A stretch of 9,529 bases of DNA from JBCDCB01 sp039182735 (GTDB lineage Bacteria > Planctomycetota > Phycisphaerae > Phycisphaerales > UBA1924), in NCBI GenBank assembly GCA_039182735.1, contig JBCDCB010000057.1:1-9529 (forward strand), written 5' to 3'. Made by a program: the position numbers and the translations under genes. This document shows, piece after piece, positions 1-6,764 of the stretch (the first letter of the stretch is position 1; each line of letters begins with the position of its first letter). The notes beneath the pieces are model-generated. The model saw nothing but the letters and a program-made list of their open reading frames with translations. It ran no database searches and was not told the DNA's origin.

Positions 1-47
1 CCCAGGTTCCGGAACGCGTAATGGAACGGGAGCTGTCGCACGATCAC
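1..47 (-). CDS. Start of a second FtsX-like ABC permease (partial)
   Basis: Only the first 15 codons are in the window; the gene runs off the left edge. From a GTG at 47-45 the frame reads VIVRQLPFHYAFRNLG. The 'YAFRNLG' stretch matches the amphipathic opening of FtsX/MacB-type permeases, which usually read 'yalRNLgrrp.Rt' just before the first membrane helix. The GTG overlaps the TGA stop of the upstream permease gene as GTGA, the same arrangement as at the two preceding junctions of this operon. A GTG two codons later (41-39) is an alternative start. Tandem FtsX-like permeases behind one ATPase and one adaptor are common, and the pair would form the membrane channel. The short length limits certainty; the identification rests on the motif and the coupling. 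Confidence 0.6.
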   Translation of the reverse strand, partial: MIVRQLPFHYAFRNL

Positions 48-1195
48 ACCATCCTGAAACACGCGGCGATCTCTCGGCGAGACGCCTGCCACGCGGGCAC
101 CAGCCCCGCCAGCACCCCGAGCACGCCGCAGACCACAACACCCGTCACGAGCAGATCCGCGTCCGCAACGATCGGGACGGTCACGCCTTCGACCGAGAGC
201 GCGAACCCGCCGACGTGCGCGACCCCGACCGCAGCCGCGGCGCCCATCGCGCCGCCGAGCAGCGCGAGCGCAAGCCCCTCGATCACGATCAACGCCGCAA
301 CCAGCCGTGACGAGTACCCGAGCGTCTGCAGCACCGCGTGTTCGGCGATCCGGCTCTGCACGCTCAGCACGATCGCGTTGCCGATGAGCGCGAGCACCGC
401 GACAAGGCAGCCGATCCCCAGCCAGCGCGCGAACCCCACGAGTTCGATCACGTCGTCCGCGACCCGTGCCACGAACGCCTGCTCGCTGAACGTGGCGGTC
501 GGCTGCTGGGCGACCTCGAAGACGTCGTCGATCTCCGACGCCACGCGCTCGAGCATCGACGCGTCTTCGACCTTCACGTTGAACTGCGTCACCACGCCAA
601 GCTGATCGCGCCCCGCGAGCTGTACGAACTCCAGCGATGTGATCGCGGCGTTCGAGAACTGCGGGTTCGAGCTGCGGAACACACCCGCGACCAGCACCGT
701 GATACCCGCCGCGTCAAACGTCATGCCAGGGCGCAGCCCACGCCGGTTCGCGAGGATCTCCCCCACGAGTGCGGCGTCCGTCCTTCGGTGCCAATCCTCG
801 TACGACCCGCTCAGCAGCTCGATCTCATCTCCGTGCTCGAAGAGAAAGTCGCCCTTCGGCACCCCGCGGTACGTCACCACATCAAGGCTCGTCCGGCAGT
901 TCGAGACCACCACTTTGACCGGAATCGCCGCCGTCACGCCCGGGACTCGTTCAATCCGCGAGAGATAGTCCTGCGGCAGTTCGCTCGTCGCAGGGCAGTA
1001 CCGATCCTCGCGGTACACGATGAGCGCCGTGTCGTTCGCGTTCGCCCGCGTCACCGAGGTGACGCCGCGGTTCATCGCCTGCACCGATGTGAACAGGAAC
1101 ATCGCGATACCGATGCCCAGCACCGTGAGCAGAGACCGCACGCGGTGACGCCAGATCTGTTTGAGCACATACGGCCCGAACGTCATCGGATTCAC
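44..1195 (-). CDS. FtsX/MacB-family ABC transporter permease
   Basis: This is a 383-residue inner-membrane permease of the mechanotransmission (MacB/LolCE/FtsX) type. One membrane helix lies at about residues 20-40 after a basic amphipathic start (KQIWRHRVRSLLTVLGIGIA). A large extracytoplasmic domain follows (about 41-250), with Cys67 and Cys100 that could pair. Three further helices lie at about 254-280, 297-328 and 346-369. The loop RIAEHAVLQTLGYSSRLV (282-299) matches the family's conserved 'R..E.avLr.lG.s' coupling segment that contacts the ATPase. The length is normal for a single FtsX-like permease. The GTG start at 1195 overlaps the ATPase stop as GTGA and has a good Shine-Dalgarno sequence (GAGGGAG) 7 bases upstream; an ATG three codons in has none. 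The gene is third in the operon after the adaptor and ATPase. The substrate cannot be told from sequence. Confidence 0.93.
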   Translation of the reverse strand: MNPMTFGPYVLKQIWRHRVRSLLTVLGIGIAMFLFTSVQAMNRGVTSVTRANANDTALIVYREDRYCPATSELPQDYLSRIERVPGVTAAIPVKVVVSNCRTSLDVVTYRGVPKGDFLFEHGDEIELLSGSYEDWHRRTDAALVGEILANRRGLRPGMTFDAAGITVLVAGVFRSSNPQFSNAAITSLEFVQLAGRDQLGVVTQFNVKVEDASMLERVASEIDDVFEVAQQPTATFSEQAFVARVADDVIELVGFARWLGIGCLVAVLALIGNAIVLSVQSRIAEHAVLQTLGYSSRLVAALIVIEGLALALLGGAMGAAAAVGVAHVGGFALSVEGVTVPIVADADLLVTGVVVCGVLGVLAGLVPAWQASRREIAACFRMV

Positions 1196-1896
1196 GGCAG
1201 CGCTCCCTCGGATACCGGATCACCTTGCTCGACGAGGCGGCCCTTCTCGAGGTGCAGCGTGCGCCGCGCAGCGCTCGCCGTGCTCGGATCGTGGGTCACC
1301 ATGACGATGGTCTTGCCGAGTTCCTCGTTCAGCGATCGCATCAGCGCCATCACCGCGTCGGCGGACGACTTGTCCAGATCCCCCGTCGGTTCGTCCGCGA
1401 CGATGATCTCCGGATCGGTCACGATGGCCCGCGCGATGGCCACGCGTTGCTCCTGACCGCCCGACAGTTGCCGCGGATAGTGATCGCGACGGTCCGCGAT
1501 TCCCACGCGCTCCAGCGCTTCAGCGATGCGCGTCTCGCGCTGCGCTCTTGACAGCTTGTGCAACAGCAGCGGGAGCTCGACGTTCTCATATGCGGTGAGC
1601 ACCGGCACGAGGTTGTAGAGCTGGAAGACATAGCCCACGTGTCGAGAACGCCACGCCGCGAGCGCGTTGCGCGACAGGCTCGCAAGGTTCACGTCATCCA
1701 CGTACAGCGAACCGCTCGTCGCGGAATCGATTCCCGCGATCAGGTTGAGTAGCGTCGTCTTCCCGCTCCCGCTCGGCCCCATGAGCGCGAGGAAGTCGCC
1801 GCGTGGCACGTCGAGATCCAGCTCGTCGAGCGGGCGGATCACCTGGTCGCCCTTCTTGTACTCGCGTGTCAATCGCTCACATCGGAGGAAACTCAC
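1192..1896 (-). CDS. LolD/MacB-type ABC transporter ATP-binding protein
   Basis: This 234-residue cytoplasmic ATPase powers the FtsX-like permease encoded next to it. All nucleotide-binding motifs are present: Walker A GPSGSGKTT (40-48), Q-loop FQ (91-92), signature LSGGQEQR (144-151), Walker B IIVADEP (164-170), D-loop GDLD, and switch His202 in MVTHDP. The segment FQLYNLVPVLTAYENVELPL (91-110) is the hallmark of the LolD/MacB/FtsE subfamily. Length is typical. The start is a GTG at 1896 overlapping the adaptor's TGA as GTGA; no in-frame ATG occurs before the Walker A region, so this start is well supported. Family membership is certain; whether it serves drug, lipoprotein, peptide or metal export is not shown by the sequence. 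Confidence 0.95.
   Translation of the reverse strand: MSFLRCERLTREYKKGDQVIRPLDELDLDVPRGDFLALMGPSGSGKTTLLNLIAGIDSATSGSLYVDDVNLASLSRNALAAWRSRHVGYVFQLYNLVPVLTAYENVELPLLLHKLSRAQRETRIAEALERVGIADRRDHYPRQLSGGQEQRVAIARAIVTDPEIIVADEPTGDLDKSSADAVMALMRSLNEELGKTIVMVTHDPSTASAARRTLHLEKGRLVEQGDPVSEGALP
1203..1209 (-). promoter_or_regulatory. Ribosome binding site fixing the GTG start of the FtsX-like permease
   Basis: The minus strand reads GAGGGAG here, 7 bases before the GTG at 1195. It lies within the last codons of the ATPase gene. It favours the GTG over the in-frame ATG at 1186. Confidence 0.6.
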
Positions 1897-3437
1897 GACG
1901 CACCCCCGCCTCGCGAGACGCGTACCGCTTCGCCGCCGCGCAGGCCATCGAAGCCGATCGCCAGCACCTCGCCGGCGCGCAGCGCACCACGCACAAGCAC
2001 GGCATCTTCGCCGCGCTCGATCACCTCGACAGAGATCGGGCGGACGACCCCGCGATCGCCGCGTCGATCACGCACCGCCCAGACGATCGCGCCGGGCCCA
2101 CGTGCGTCGATCGCCTCGCTCGGGACGCGCACACGAGAACCGGGATCACCCGCGTCCGTCGGGGCGCTCGACGCCTCGCCCGAGCCGATGAACTTCACGC
2201 GTGTGAGCATCTCGGGGCGCAGCAGGGGGGACGGGTCGATCACGCGCACCTTCGCTTGCAGCGTGTTCTTTTGCAGGTCGGCCTCGTGCGTGATCCGTGT
2301 CACCTCGCCCGCGAACACCTCATCGGGCAACACCTCGACGACCACCTCGCACCGCTGTCCCACGAGCACGTGCGCCGCGTCGGCGAGCGGGATATCCACG
2401 CGCACCTGGATCCGCGCCGGGTCGTACAGGTGGACCAGGTGCGCCGAATGCGGCGAGTCCATACCCAGCATCACCTTGTCTCCCGGCACCTTCAGCCGGC
2501 GCTGCACCACGCCATCGATCGGCGCGCGGATCGTCATGCGCGACAGCTCGAGACGCGCTTCGTCCAGCATCGCCTCGGTGCGCATGACATCCGCCTGCGC
2601 GCGCGCAAACGCTGCGCGCCCGGCATCGATCGCCCGACGCTCCTCGATGCGCAGCGCGATGTGCCGCTCCGCCGCCCTCGTTTCCGCAGCCCATCGTGCG
2701 CGCTGCGCTTTGAAGATCGGCCGCCGCGCCTCGAGTGAAGCCACCGTCGCCTCCTGCGAAGCGACCTGCTGACGCAGGATCACCGCCTCGATGTCGCTCG
2801 CCGCGCCCCGCGCGAGGGAGGCCTCAACCCGCGTGAGTTCCTCCTTGAACCGCACGAGCGTCGCGCGAGCGGCGTTCACCAGCAGCGGCAACTGCGCGAG
2901 CTCGGCGTCCGTTTCTGCCAGCCGTGCTCGTGCCGTCTCGAGCGTCCGCTCCCGGTCTACCAGCTCGCGATTGATATCCTCGGCCTGCCGCAGATCAGCC
3001 TCCGTGAGTTGCAGGCGCGCCTGCGCCGATGCCGCTTCGGCTTCCGCGCGCCGCACACGCAGCTCGGCATCTTCCGAGACCATCCGCGCGACGACCTGCC
3101 CCGCGCGGACCGAATCGCCTTCGAGCACCGCGATCGACTCGACCACGCCGTCGGCCAGTGCCGTACACGCAACGAAGTACGGGTCGCCCTCCAGCCACCC
3201 CGGCGCCTGCACGCTGGGGCGTCTGCGTTCGGCCGGTGTCTCGATGTCCATCTGTTCGCTCGCGGCGCGCACGAAGACCGCTTGTGTCACCTCGACGGTC
3301 GTCGCCGGCCGCAGCGTCGGCCACGCCGACCATGCAAGCGTCGCACCGATCGCCGAGAAGACCAGCACCGGGACCATCGTCGCCGGCTTGAGCAGCGTCG
3401 CGCCGCGTCGGGCGCGCGCCGTGCGTTCCTGTTCCAT
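1893..3437 (-). CDS. HlyD/MacA-type periplasmic adaptor (membrane fusion protein)
   Basis: This 514-residue protein should link the inner-membrane ABC pump to the periplasm or an outer-membrane partner. A basic N-terminus is followed by one membrane anchor (about 19-39) with no lipobox. The first half of a lipoyl-type domain is at about 88-122 (ADGVVESIAVLEGDSVRAGQ). A long Glu/Arg/Ala-rich coiled-coil hairpin spans about 123-300. The second lipoyl half starts at MTIRAPIDGVVQRRLKVPGD (301-320), followed by beta-barrel and membrane-proximal domains (about 340-510). The hairpin is longer than in typical RND adaptors and resembles ABC-linked HlyD/DevB adaptors. The ATG start has GGAG at 3445-3448, 7 bases upstream. 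Its stop overlaps the ATPase start (GTGA). The gene lies 55 bases after a Cys-rich secreted protein gene with no obvious terminator between, so co-transcription is likely. No TolC-like partner is present in the window. Confidence 0.93.
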   Translation of the reverse strand: MEQERTARARRGATLLKPATMVPVLVFSAIGATLAWSAWPTLRPATTVEVTQAVFVRAASEQMDIETPAERRRPSVQAPGWLEGDPYFVACTALADGVVESIAVLEGDSVRAGQVVARMVSEDAELRVRRAEAEAASAQARLQLTEADLRQAEDINRELVDRERTLETARARLAETDAELAQLPLLVNAARATLVRFKEELTRVEASLARGAASDIEAVILRQQVASQEATVASLEARRPIFKAQRARWAAETRAAERHIALRIEERRAIDAGRAAFARAQADVMRTEAMLDEARLELSRMTIRAPIDGVVQRRLKVPGDKVMLGMDSPHSAHLVHLYDPARIQVRVDIPLADAAHVLVGQRCEVVVEVLPDEVFAGEVTRITHEADLQKNTLQAKVRVIDPSPLLRPEMLTRVKFIGSGEASSAPTDAGDPGSRVRVPSEAIDARGPGAIVWAVRDRRGDRGVVRPISVEVIERGEDAVLVRGALRAGEVLAIGFDGLRGGEAVRVSRGGGAS

Positions 3438-3492
3438 CCGATCGCTCCAGAGAATGTCCGTGCTCGTGCGCGCTCGGCGCGCACCGTCCTTG

Positions 3493-3900
3493 TCAGGCGG
3501 GCACGGAATCTCTGGGCGGGCGCTTTAATCGATCGATGTGCGAGGACCCCACCGCGGTCTGATCGCCGATCACTCGACGCGCGGCCGCGCTCCGGACCGC
3601 CATCGATACGCCGACCGGTGCTGTCTGCCCGATGTGGACCTTGGCGCCCGAGCAGCACAGCTTGTGACAGTCGCAGCACCCCTCGCGGTCGTCATCGGGC
3701 TCGTCCGATTCCTCGTCGCCGTGCATCGACTCGCCCAGCGAGCAGCACGGACGCGATTCGGACAAGCCTCGTTCGTCGCCACGGTCATCAGCCTGCTGCG
3801 CAACGACCACGCAGCAGCACGGGCCACTTACGCCCAGCGCGAGCGGCTGCAGCGCAAAGCCCAGGACTGCGAGCAGGATTGCCAGCGACGTGACACGCAT
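3493..3900 (-). CDS. Small secreted cysteine-rich protein, function unknown
   Basis: I do not recognise the family. From ATG 3900 it has 135 residues and opens with a convincing export signal (basic MR, then hydrophobic TSLAILLAVLGFALQPLALG). The mature part holds ten cysteines, nearly all adjacent: CCC at 28-30, CC at 52-53, CCDC at 75-78 and CC at 82-83. His60 and His79 lie close by, and an acidic linker (GDEESDEPDDDREG, 61-74) separates the clusters. The C-terminal 45 residues lack cysteine and are basic. Clustered Cys/His with acidic residues suggests metal binding or redox buffering in the periplasm, but that is inference. The frame opens further upstream (ATG at 3975), but that extension is Arg/Ser-rich and would bury the signal peptide. 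A TATAGT hexamer 6 bases before ATG 3900 suggests a leaderless start. It precedes the exporter adaptor by 55 bases on the same strand and is probably first in that operon. Confidence 0.7.
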   Translation of the reverse strand: MRVTSLAILLAVLGFALQPLALGVSGPCCCVVVAQQADDRGDERGLSESRPCCSLGESMHGDEESDEPDDDREGCCDCHKLCCSGAKVHIGQTAPVGVSMAVRSAAARRVIGDQTAVGSSHIDRLKRPPRDSVPA

Positions 3901-3906
3901 GTGTTG

Positions 3907-3912
3907 ACTATA
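3907..3912 (-). promoter_or_regulatory. Possible -10 element (TATAGT) for the Cys-rich protein/exporter operon
   Basis: The minus strand reads TATAGT, then six bases, then ATG at 3900. AT-rich hexamers are scarce in this GC-rich background. No convincing -35 hexamer stands at 16-18 bases upstream. If used, transcription would begin at or next to the ATG. Confidence 0.35.
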
Positions 3913-3928
3913 TCGCCCCGCCGACGCT

Positions 3929-3958
3929 CGGGATGCAGCCCGATACCATCGGGGATGC
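3929..3958. repeat. Palindrome flanked by direct repeats upstream of the Cys-rich gene
   Basis: CCCGAT (3939-3944) and ATCGGG (3948-3953) form a perfect 6-bp inverted repeat around a 3-base spacer. It is flanked by direct copies of GGGATGC at 3930-3936 and 3952-3958, 22 bases apart. The palindrome lies 39-53 bases upstream of the ATG at 3900, just beyond where a -35 element would be, which is a plausible operator position. There is no T-run, so it is not a terminator. Chance occurrence in GC-rich DNA is possible. Confidence 0.35.
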
Positions 3959-4018
3959 TGAGAACGACCGATCAACCGGGCAGGTTCGCCCGATCTGCGT
4001 CGTACACTCCGCCCACAC

Positions 4019-4092
4019 GCCCCTGTAGCTCAGCTGGATAGAGCAGCGGACTTCTAATCCGCAGGTCGGTGGTTCGAATCCACCCGGGGGTG
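4019..4092 (+). tRNA. trnR: tRNA-Arg (anticodon TCT)
   Basis: The full cloverleaf can be drawn. The acceptor stem pairs GCCCCTG (4019-4025) with CGGGGGT (4085-4091), giving a G1-U72 and a U6-G67 wobble; the discriminator is G at 4092. The D arm is GCTC/GAGC with loop AGCTGGATA, which carries A20, an arginine identity base. The anticodon stem is GCGGA/TCCGC around loop CTTCTAA, giving anticodon TCT, which reads AGA (and AGG by wobble). The T arm is GGTGG-TTCGAAT-CCACC. The 3' CCA is not encoded. A TACACT hexamer at 4003-4008 could be its -10 element, but no good -35 was found. It is the only gene on the plus strand. No integrase or second attachment copy is in the window. Confidence 0.96.
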
Positions 4093-4159
4093 CTTCCGCC
4101 GTCGCTCTCCCGAGCGGACATGGCCAGCGGACAAGCCCCGCCGAGAAGTTGCCGCCGGT

Positions 4160-5218
4160 TTACGACTCGCCGCTGACCAATCGGCCCACCAGCGACAGCT
4201 CGCCGTCGTGCCCGATCGCCGAGATCATCAGACGCACGTCCAGCACGCCGCGCGCTTCCTTCGGCGTCCGCACCATCAGCCGAACCATCGTGTCGTTCTC
4301 GACCTTCTTCATCCCGACGATGTGTACGTCCGCCTCGGCGCCGTTGACGATGGCCACGTCACGCACCGCTTCGAAGGGATCCGAAGGCCACCCGCGCACG
4401 AGCACGTCGGCGAACGTCGGCTTGCCGGCGTTTACCGTACCGAGATACACACGCCCGCTCGCGAACCCCCACGGGCGACGCTGGCGTTGCGCGACTTCGC
4501 GTTCCACCGTCAGCAGCTCGACATCGATGATCGGCGCCGTCTCATGCGTCGTTTCGACCAGGACATAGCGGGGCACGTCCTCTTCTTCACGATTCGAGAA
4601 GTCGATGCGCAGGCGGTGCCGCGTGCCGTCATCGCTCGTGTCGTCCAGGAAGACCGGCGCTTCGCCGTTCACCGAGAGCACCTCGAATGCCGTGCCGTCC
4701 TGCGACTCGAGCGTCATCGCGCCGACCTGCGGGACGTTCGCGTCGTCCGACACGTACTGCGTGCGGATCCCGCGGTTGACCTCCGCGTCCACGTCGATCA
4801 CCAGCGGCTGCGCAAAGCCCTCGAAGATCACGATCACCGCGCGCCCGAGCGTCTCGCGCACATCCGGTGCCTCGACGCGCACATCGAGCGACACGAACCC
4901 GCCGCCAGGGATCTCGAATGAATCGGGCTCGCCCGCCGTGCACCAGCATGTGCTGCGGACCTCCTTGATCCGCACCGGTGTCTCAGATGGGTTCGACAGG
5001 ATCACTTCCGTCTCTCGCACGTCGCCCGGGAACATGTGCCCCAAGTTCACGCGTGCGGGTTCCGCCACCGCCGGCGGGCGCTGGCTCGAAGGCGGCCGCC
5101 GGATCACCCATGTCTTGCCCGATTCGGCATCGGCACCGTCCTGCGCCGACGCAGCGAACGCGGGCGCGAGCATGGTGAGAGAGGTGGTCAACGCGATAGC
5201 GAATGTGAGCGTGCGCAT
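4160..5218 (-). CDS. Secreted DUF1573 (ASH-like) protein
   Basis: From ATG 5218 the protein has 352 residues; counting from an in-frame ATG at 5230 it has 356, and the positions here use that longer count. A signal peptide covers about 5-29 (MRTLTFAIALTTSLTMLAPA, then an AFAASA cleavage region). Residues about 60-150 form a DUF1573 domain: VNLGHMFPGDVRETEVILSN, the cysteine motif STCWCT (93-98), then a beta-rich end. Residues about 255-350 (VYLGTVNAGKPTFADVLVRG onward) repeat the pattern 'lG.v..G......v.v' and look like a second ASH/immunoglobulin-like domain without the cysteines. Such proteins are numerous in planctomycetes and Bacteroidetes; their roles are largely unknown and probably involve periplasmic or surface protein contacts. 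Neither start has a Shine-Dalgarno sequence. TATGAT ending 7 bases before ATG 5218 favours the shorter form as a leaderless message. The gene appears monocistronic, 226 bases after the metal-uptake operon. Confidence 0.85.
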   Translation of the reverse strand: MRTLTFAIALTTSLTMLAPAFAASAQDGADAESGKTWVIRRPPSSQRPPAVAEPARVNLGHMFPGDVRETEVILSNPSETPVRIKEVRSTCWCTAGEPDSFEIPGGGFVSLDVRVEAPDVRETLGRAVIVIFEGFAQPLVIDVDAEVNRGIRTQYVSDDANVPQVGAMTLESQDGTAFEVLSVNGEAPVFLDDTSDDGTRHRLRIDFSNREEEDVPRYVLVETTHETAPIIDVELLTVEREVAQRQRRPWGFASGRVYLGTVNAGKPTFADVLVRGWPSDPFEAVRDVAIVNGAEADVHIVGMKKVENDTMVRLMVRTPKEARGVLDVRLMISAIGHDGELSLVGRLVSGES

Positions 5219-5225
5219 CGTCACG

Positions 5226-5231
5226 ATCATA
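5226..5231 (-). promoter_or_regulatory. Possible -10 element (TATGAT) for the DUF1573 gene
   Basis: The minus strand reads TATGAT, then seven bases, then ATG at 5218. It overlaps the alternative ATG at 5230, which would then not be transcribed as a start. No clear -35 hexamer at standard spacing. Weak on its own; supported by the similar arrangement at the Cys-rich gene. Confidence 0.3.
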
Positions 5232-5249
5232 GATCGCGTAGAAAGCCCG

Positions 5250-5274
5250 TGATCGAAGACTCGTGCATCGATCA
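5250..5274. repeat. Inverted repeat upstream of the DUF1573 gene
   Basis: TGATCGA (5250-5256) and TCGATCA (5268-5274) are perfect inverted copies separated by 11 bases, 32-56 bases upstream of ATG 5218. The minus-strand right arm adjoins a TTGACT (5279-5274). It could be an operator for the DUF1573 gene or a chance pair; TCGATC-type words are common in this genome. Confidence 0.25.
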
Positions 5275-5456
5275 GTCAACCGGGAATGAACGATGATCCG
5301 CGTCCGGAAACCGCACCAGCGCCGGCGGGACGCCCCGCCGAGCGTCCGAGCGGCACGAGGACTGGCGCACAACGCGGGCCCGCGTATCGTGTTGGACGTG
5401 GTCCTTGTCACGCTGGAGGGGCGCGACGCGATGCTGCCGTCGATATCGCGCGACGT

Positions 5457-6764
5457 TCACTGACGCCGCGGGATGGGCTTGCCATGCGGATCGACGGGCG
5501 GCCCGGATTCCGGCGAGACGCGCACGTGCTCAAGCTGCTCCGCGGGCTCGTGGACGTGATCCGGCGCGAGCCCGGCGCGATCGACGAGGTAGCTCTCCCA
5601 AAGACGGTGGCGGCGGACGATCGCCTCGGCGGCCTCGAGGCCGTGCTCCGTGAGCACGAGCGTCTCCCCATCAATCCACACGAGATCACGCCTGCGCGCG
5701 ATGGCGAGTGCGCGCGTAAACGCCGCGTTTGCGAACTGATCGCGTACGCGCTCGATGGGGGCGCTGGCGTCGGATTCCTTACCGGCGCGGTAGATCGCAG
5801 CGAGGAGGTTCTCGAGCGCGACACGATCGGCGACAGCGCCACGCCGGAGCGACTTCGCGAGGACGCCGTGCGCCGGTGCAAAGAAAATCGCGCACGCGAG
5901 GAAGACGCCCGATGCAACGGTGATGGAGCCGGCGGCGTTCACGGAGTCGGCGTCGAAGATTGCCGGGACTGCGGTCGCGCCGAAGTAGCCAAACGTGCTC
6001 GAGGCGAGTGCGAAGATCACGCTCCACACGACCTGCGGCACGAGCCGATCGGTCATCAGGCGCGCACCGGCGGCTGGACAGATCAGCATGGCGATCACAA
6101 GGATGGAGCCAACGGCTTCGAAGGATGCGACGGCGGCGATCGCCACCAGCGTCATCAGCGCGTAGTGCAGCAGCGACGCGTTGAAACCGAGCGTGGTCGC
6201 CAGTTGAGCGTTGAACGACGCGATGCGGAGCTCTTTGAACAGCAGCACGACAAAGAACGCGGTGAGCAGGCAGGTGATCGTGAGCGTGACGACCTGACGC
6301 GGCGCGGCGGCGAGCGTGCCGATCGAGAAGAACTCGTGGGTACTCGCGGGCGCGTCGAACCACACGAGCGTTTCGAGCTGGCCGTAGAGAACGCAGTCGG
6401 CGTCGAGATCGATGTGGCTGACGGCCGCCCGCTCGATGAGCAGGACGCCCAGCGCGAAGAAGAGGCTGAAGACGACGCCCATCGCCGCGCCGGGCTCGAC
6501 CCGACCGAGCCGCTTGACGAGTTCGACGAGCACGATGGTGAGCAGCCCGGCGCACGCGGCCCCGACGAACATCACGACGGGATCGCGCGTCGCGCTGATG
6601 AGGAACGCCACGACGAGCCCGGGGAGAACGCTGTGGCTGATCGCATCGCCCATCAGGCTGATGCGTCGGAGGACGAGAAAGTTTCCGAGCAGCGCGCAGC
6701 TCACGGCGGCGAGCATCGCCGCGACAAGCGGGAAGAGGTCGAGGGCCGGATCGAAGTGGATCAT
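5457..6764 (-). CDS. Metal ABC-3 permease fused to a C-terminal DtxR/MntR-like domain
   Basis: This 435-residue inner-membrane protein belongs to the TroD/MntB/ZnuB family that moves Mn, Zn or Fe inward. Residues 1-300 form the hydrophobic permease, with the family motif LMGDAISHSVLPGL (37-50), repeated membrane segments, and a terminal block ending FFAPAHGVLAKSLRR. Residues about 313-435 match a DtxR/MntR regulator. A winged-helix-like segment is at 316-376 (LVWIDGETLVLTEHGLEAAE near its end). A metal-binding/dimerisation helix pair follows: RRHRLWESYL (384-393) and VHEPAEQLEH (404-413). Residues equivalent to DtxR His79, Glu83, His98, Cys102, Glu105 and His106 appear as His386, Glu390, His405, Glu409, Glu412 and His413; Glu in place of Cys102 is as in MntR. 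The DPHGKPIP tail (425-432) is also typical, though the linker before it is short. Its ATG overlaps the preceding permease's stop (ATGA). It is last in the operon. Confidence 0.93.
   Translation of the reverse strand: MIHFDPALDLFPLVAAMLAAVSCALLGNFLVLRRISLMGDAISHSVLPGLVVAFLISATRDPVVMFVGAACAGLLTIVLVELVKRLGRVEPGAAMGVVFSLFFALGVLLIERAAVSHIDLDADCVLYGQLETLVWFDAPASTHEFFSIGTLAAAPRQVVTLTITCLLTAFFVVLLFKELRIASFNAQLATTLGFNASLLHYALMTLVAIAAVASFEAVGSILVIAMLICPAAGARLMTDRLVPQVVWSVIFALASSTFGYFGATAVPAIFDADSVNAAGSITVASGVFLACAIFFAPAHGVLAKSLRRGAVADRVALENLLAAIYRAGKESDASAPIERVRDQFANAAFTRALAIARRRDLVWIDGETLVLTEHGLEAAEAIVRRHRLWESYLVDRAGLAPDHVHEPAEQLEHVRVSPESGPPVDPHGKPIPRRQ

Noticed and set aside
338..2738. Plus-strand open frames (338-1456 and 1803-2738) opposite the exporter genes
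   Set aside because: His/Arg-rich translations without recognisable domains; the minus-strand genes carry full ABC and adaptor motifs.
3901..3975. 25-residue N-terminal extension of the Cys-rich protein from ATG 3975
   Set aside because: It would place a basic stretch before the signal peptide and cover the TATAGT and palindrome; ATG 3900 gives a standard signal sequence.
3977..3992. CGGGC-AGGTTC-GCCCG hairpin before the tRNA
   Set aside because: A 5-bp stem is too short to assign a role, and no T-run follows on either strand.
4019..4159. tRNA-Arg as a possible integration site
   Set aside because: No integrase, transposase or direct repeat of the tRNA 3' end is visible in the window.
5373..5384. 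Perfect 12-base GC palindrome CGCGGGCCCGCG after the metal operon
   Set aside because: There is no loop or T-run to make it an intrinsic terminator, and short all-GC palindromes are expected by chance here.
5293..5463. Short plus-strand frame of 56 codons in the gap after the metal operon (hydrophobic patch IVLDVVLVTLEG)
   Set aside because: No convincing ribosome binding site or family; the N-terminal half is Arg/Pro/Ala-rich and the frame overlaps the permease stop. Could be chance in high-GC DNA.
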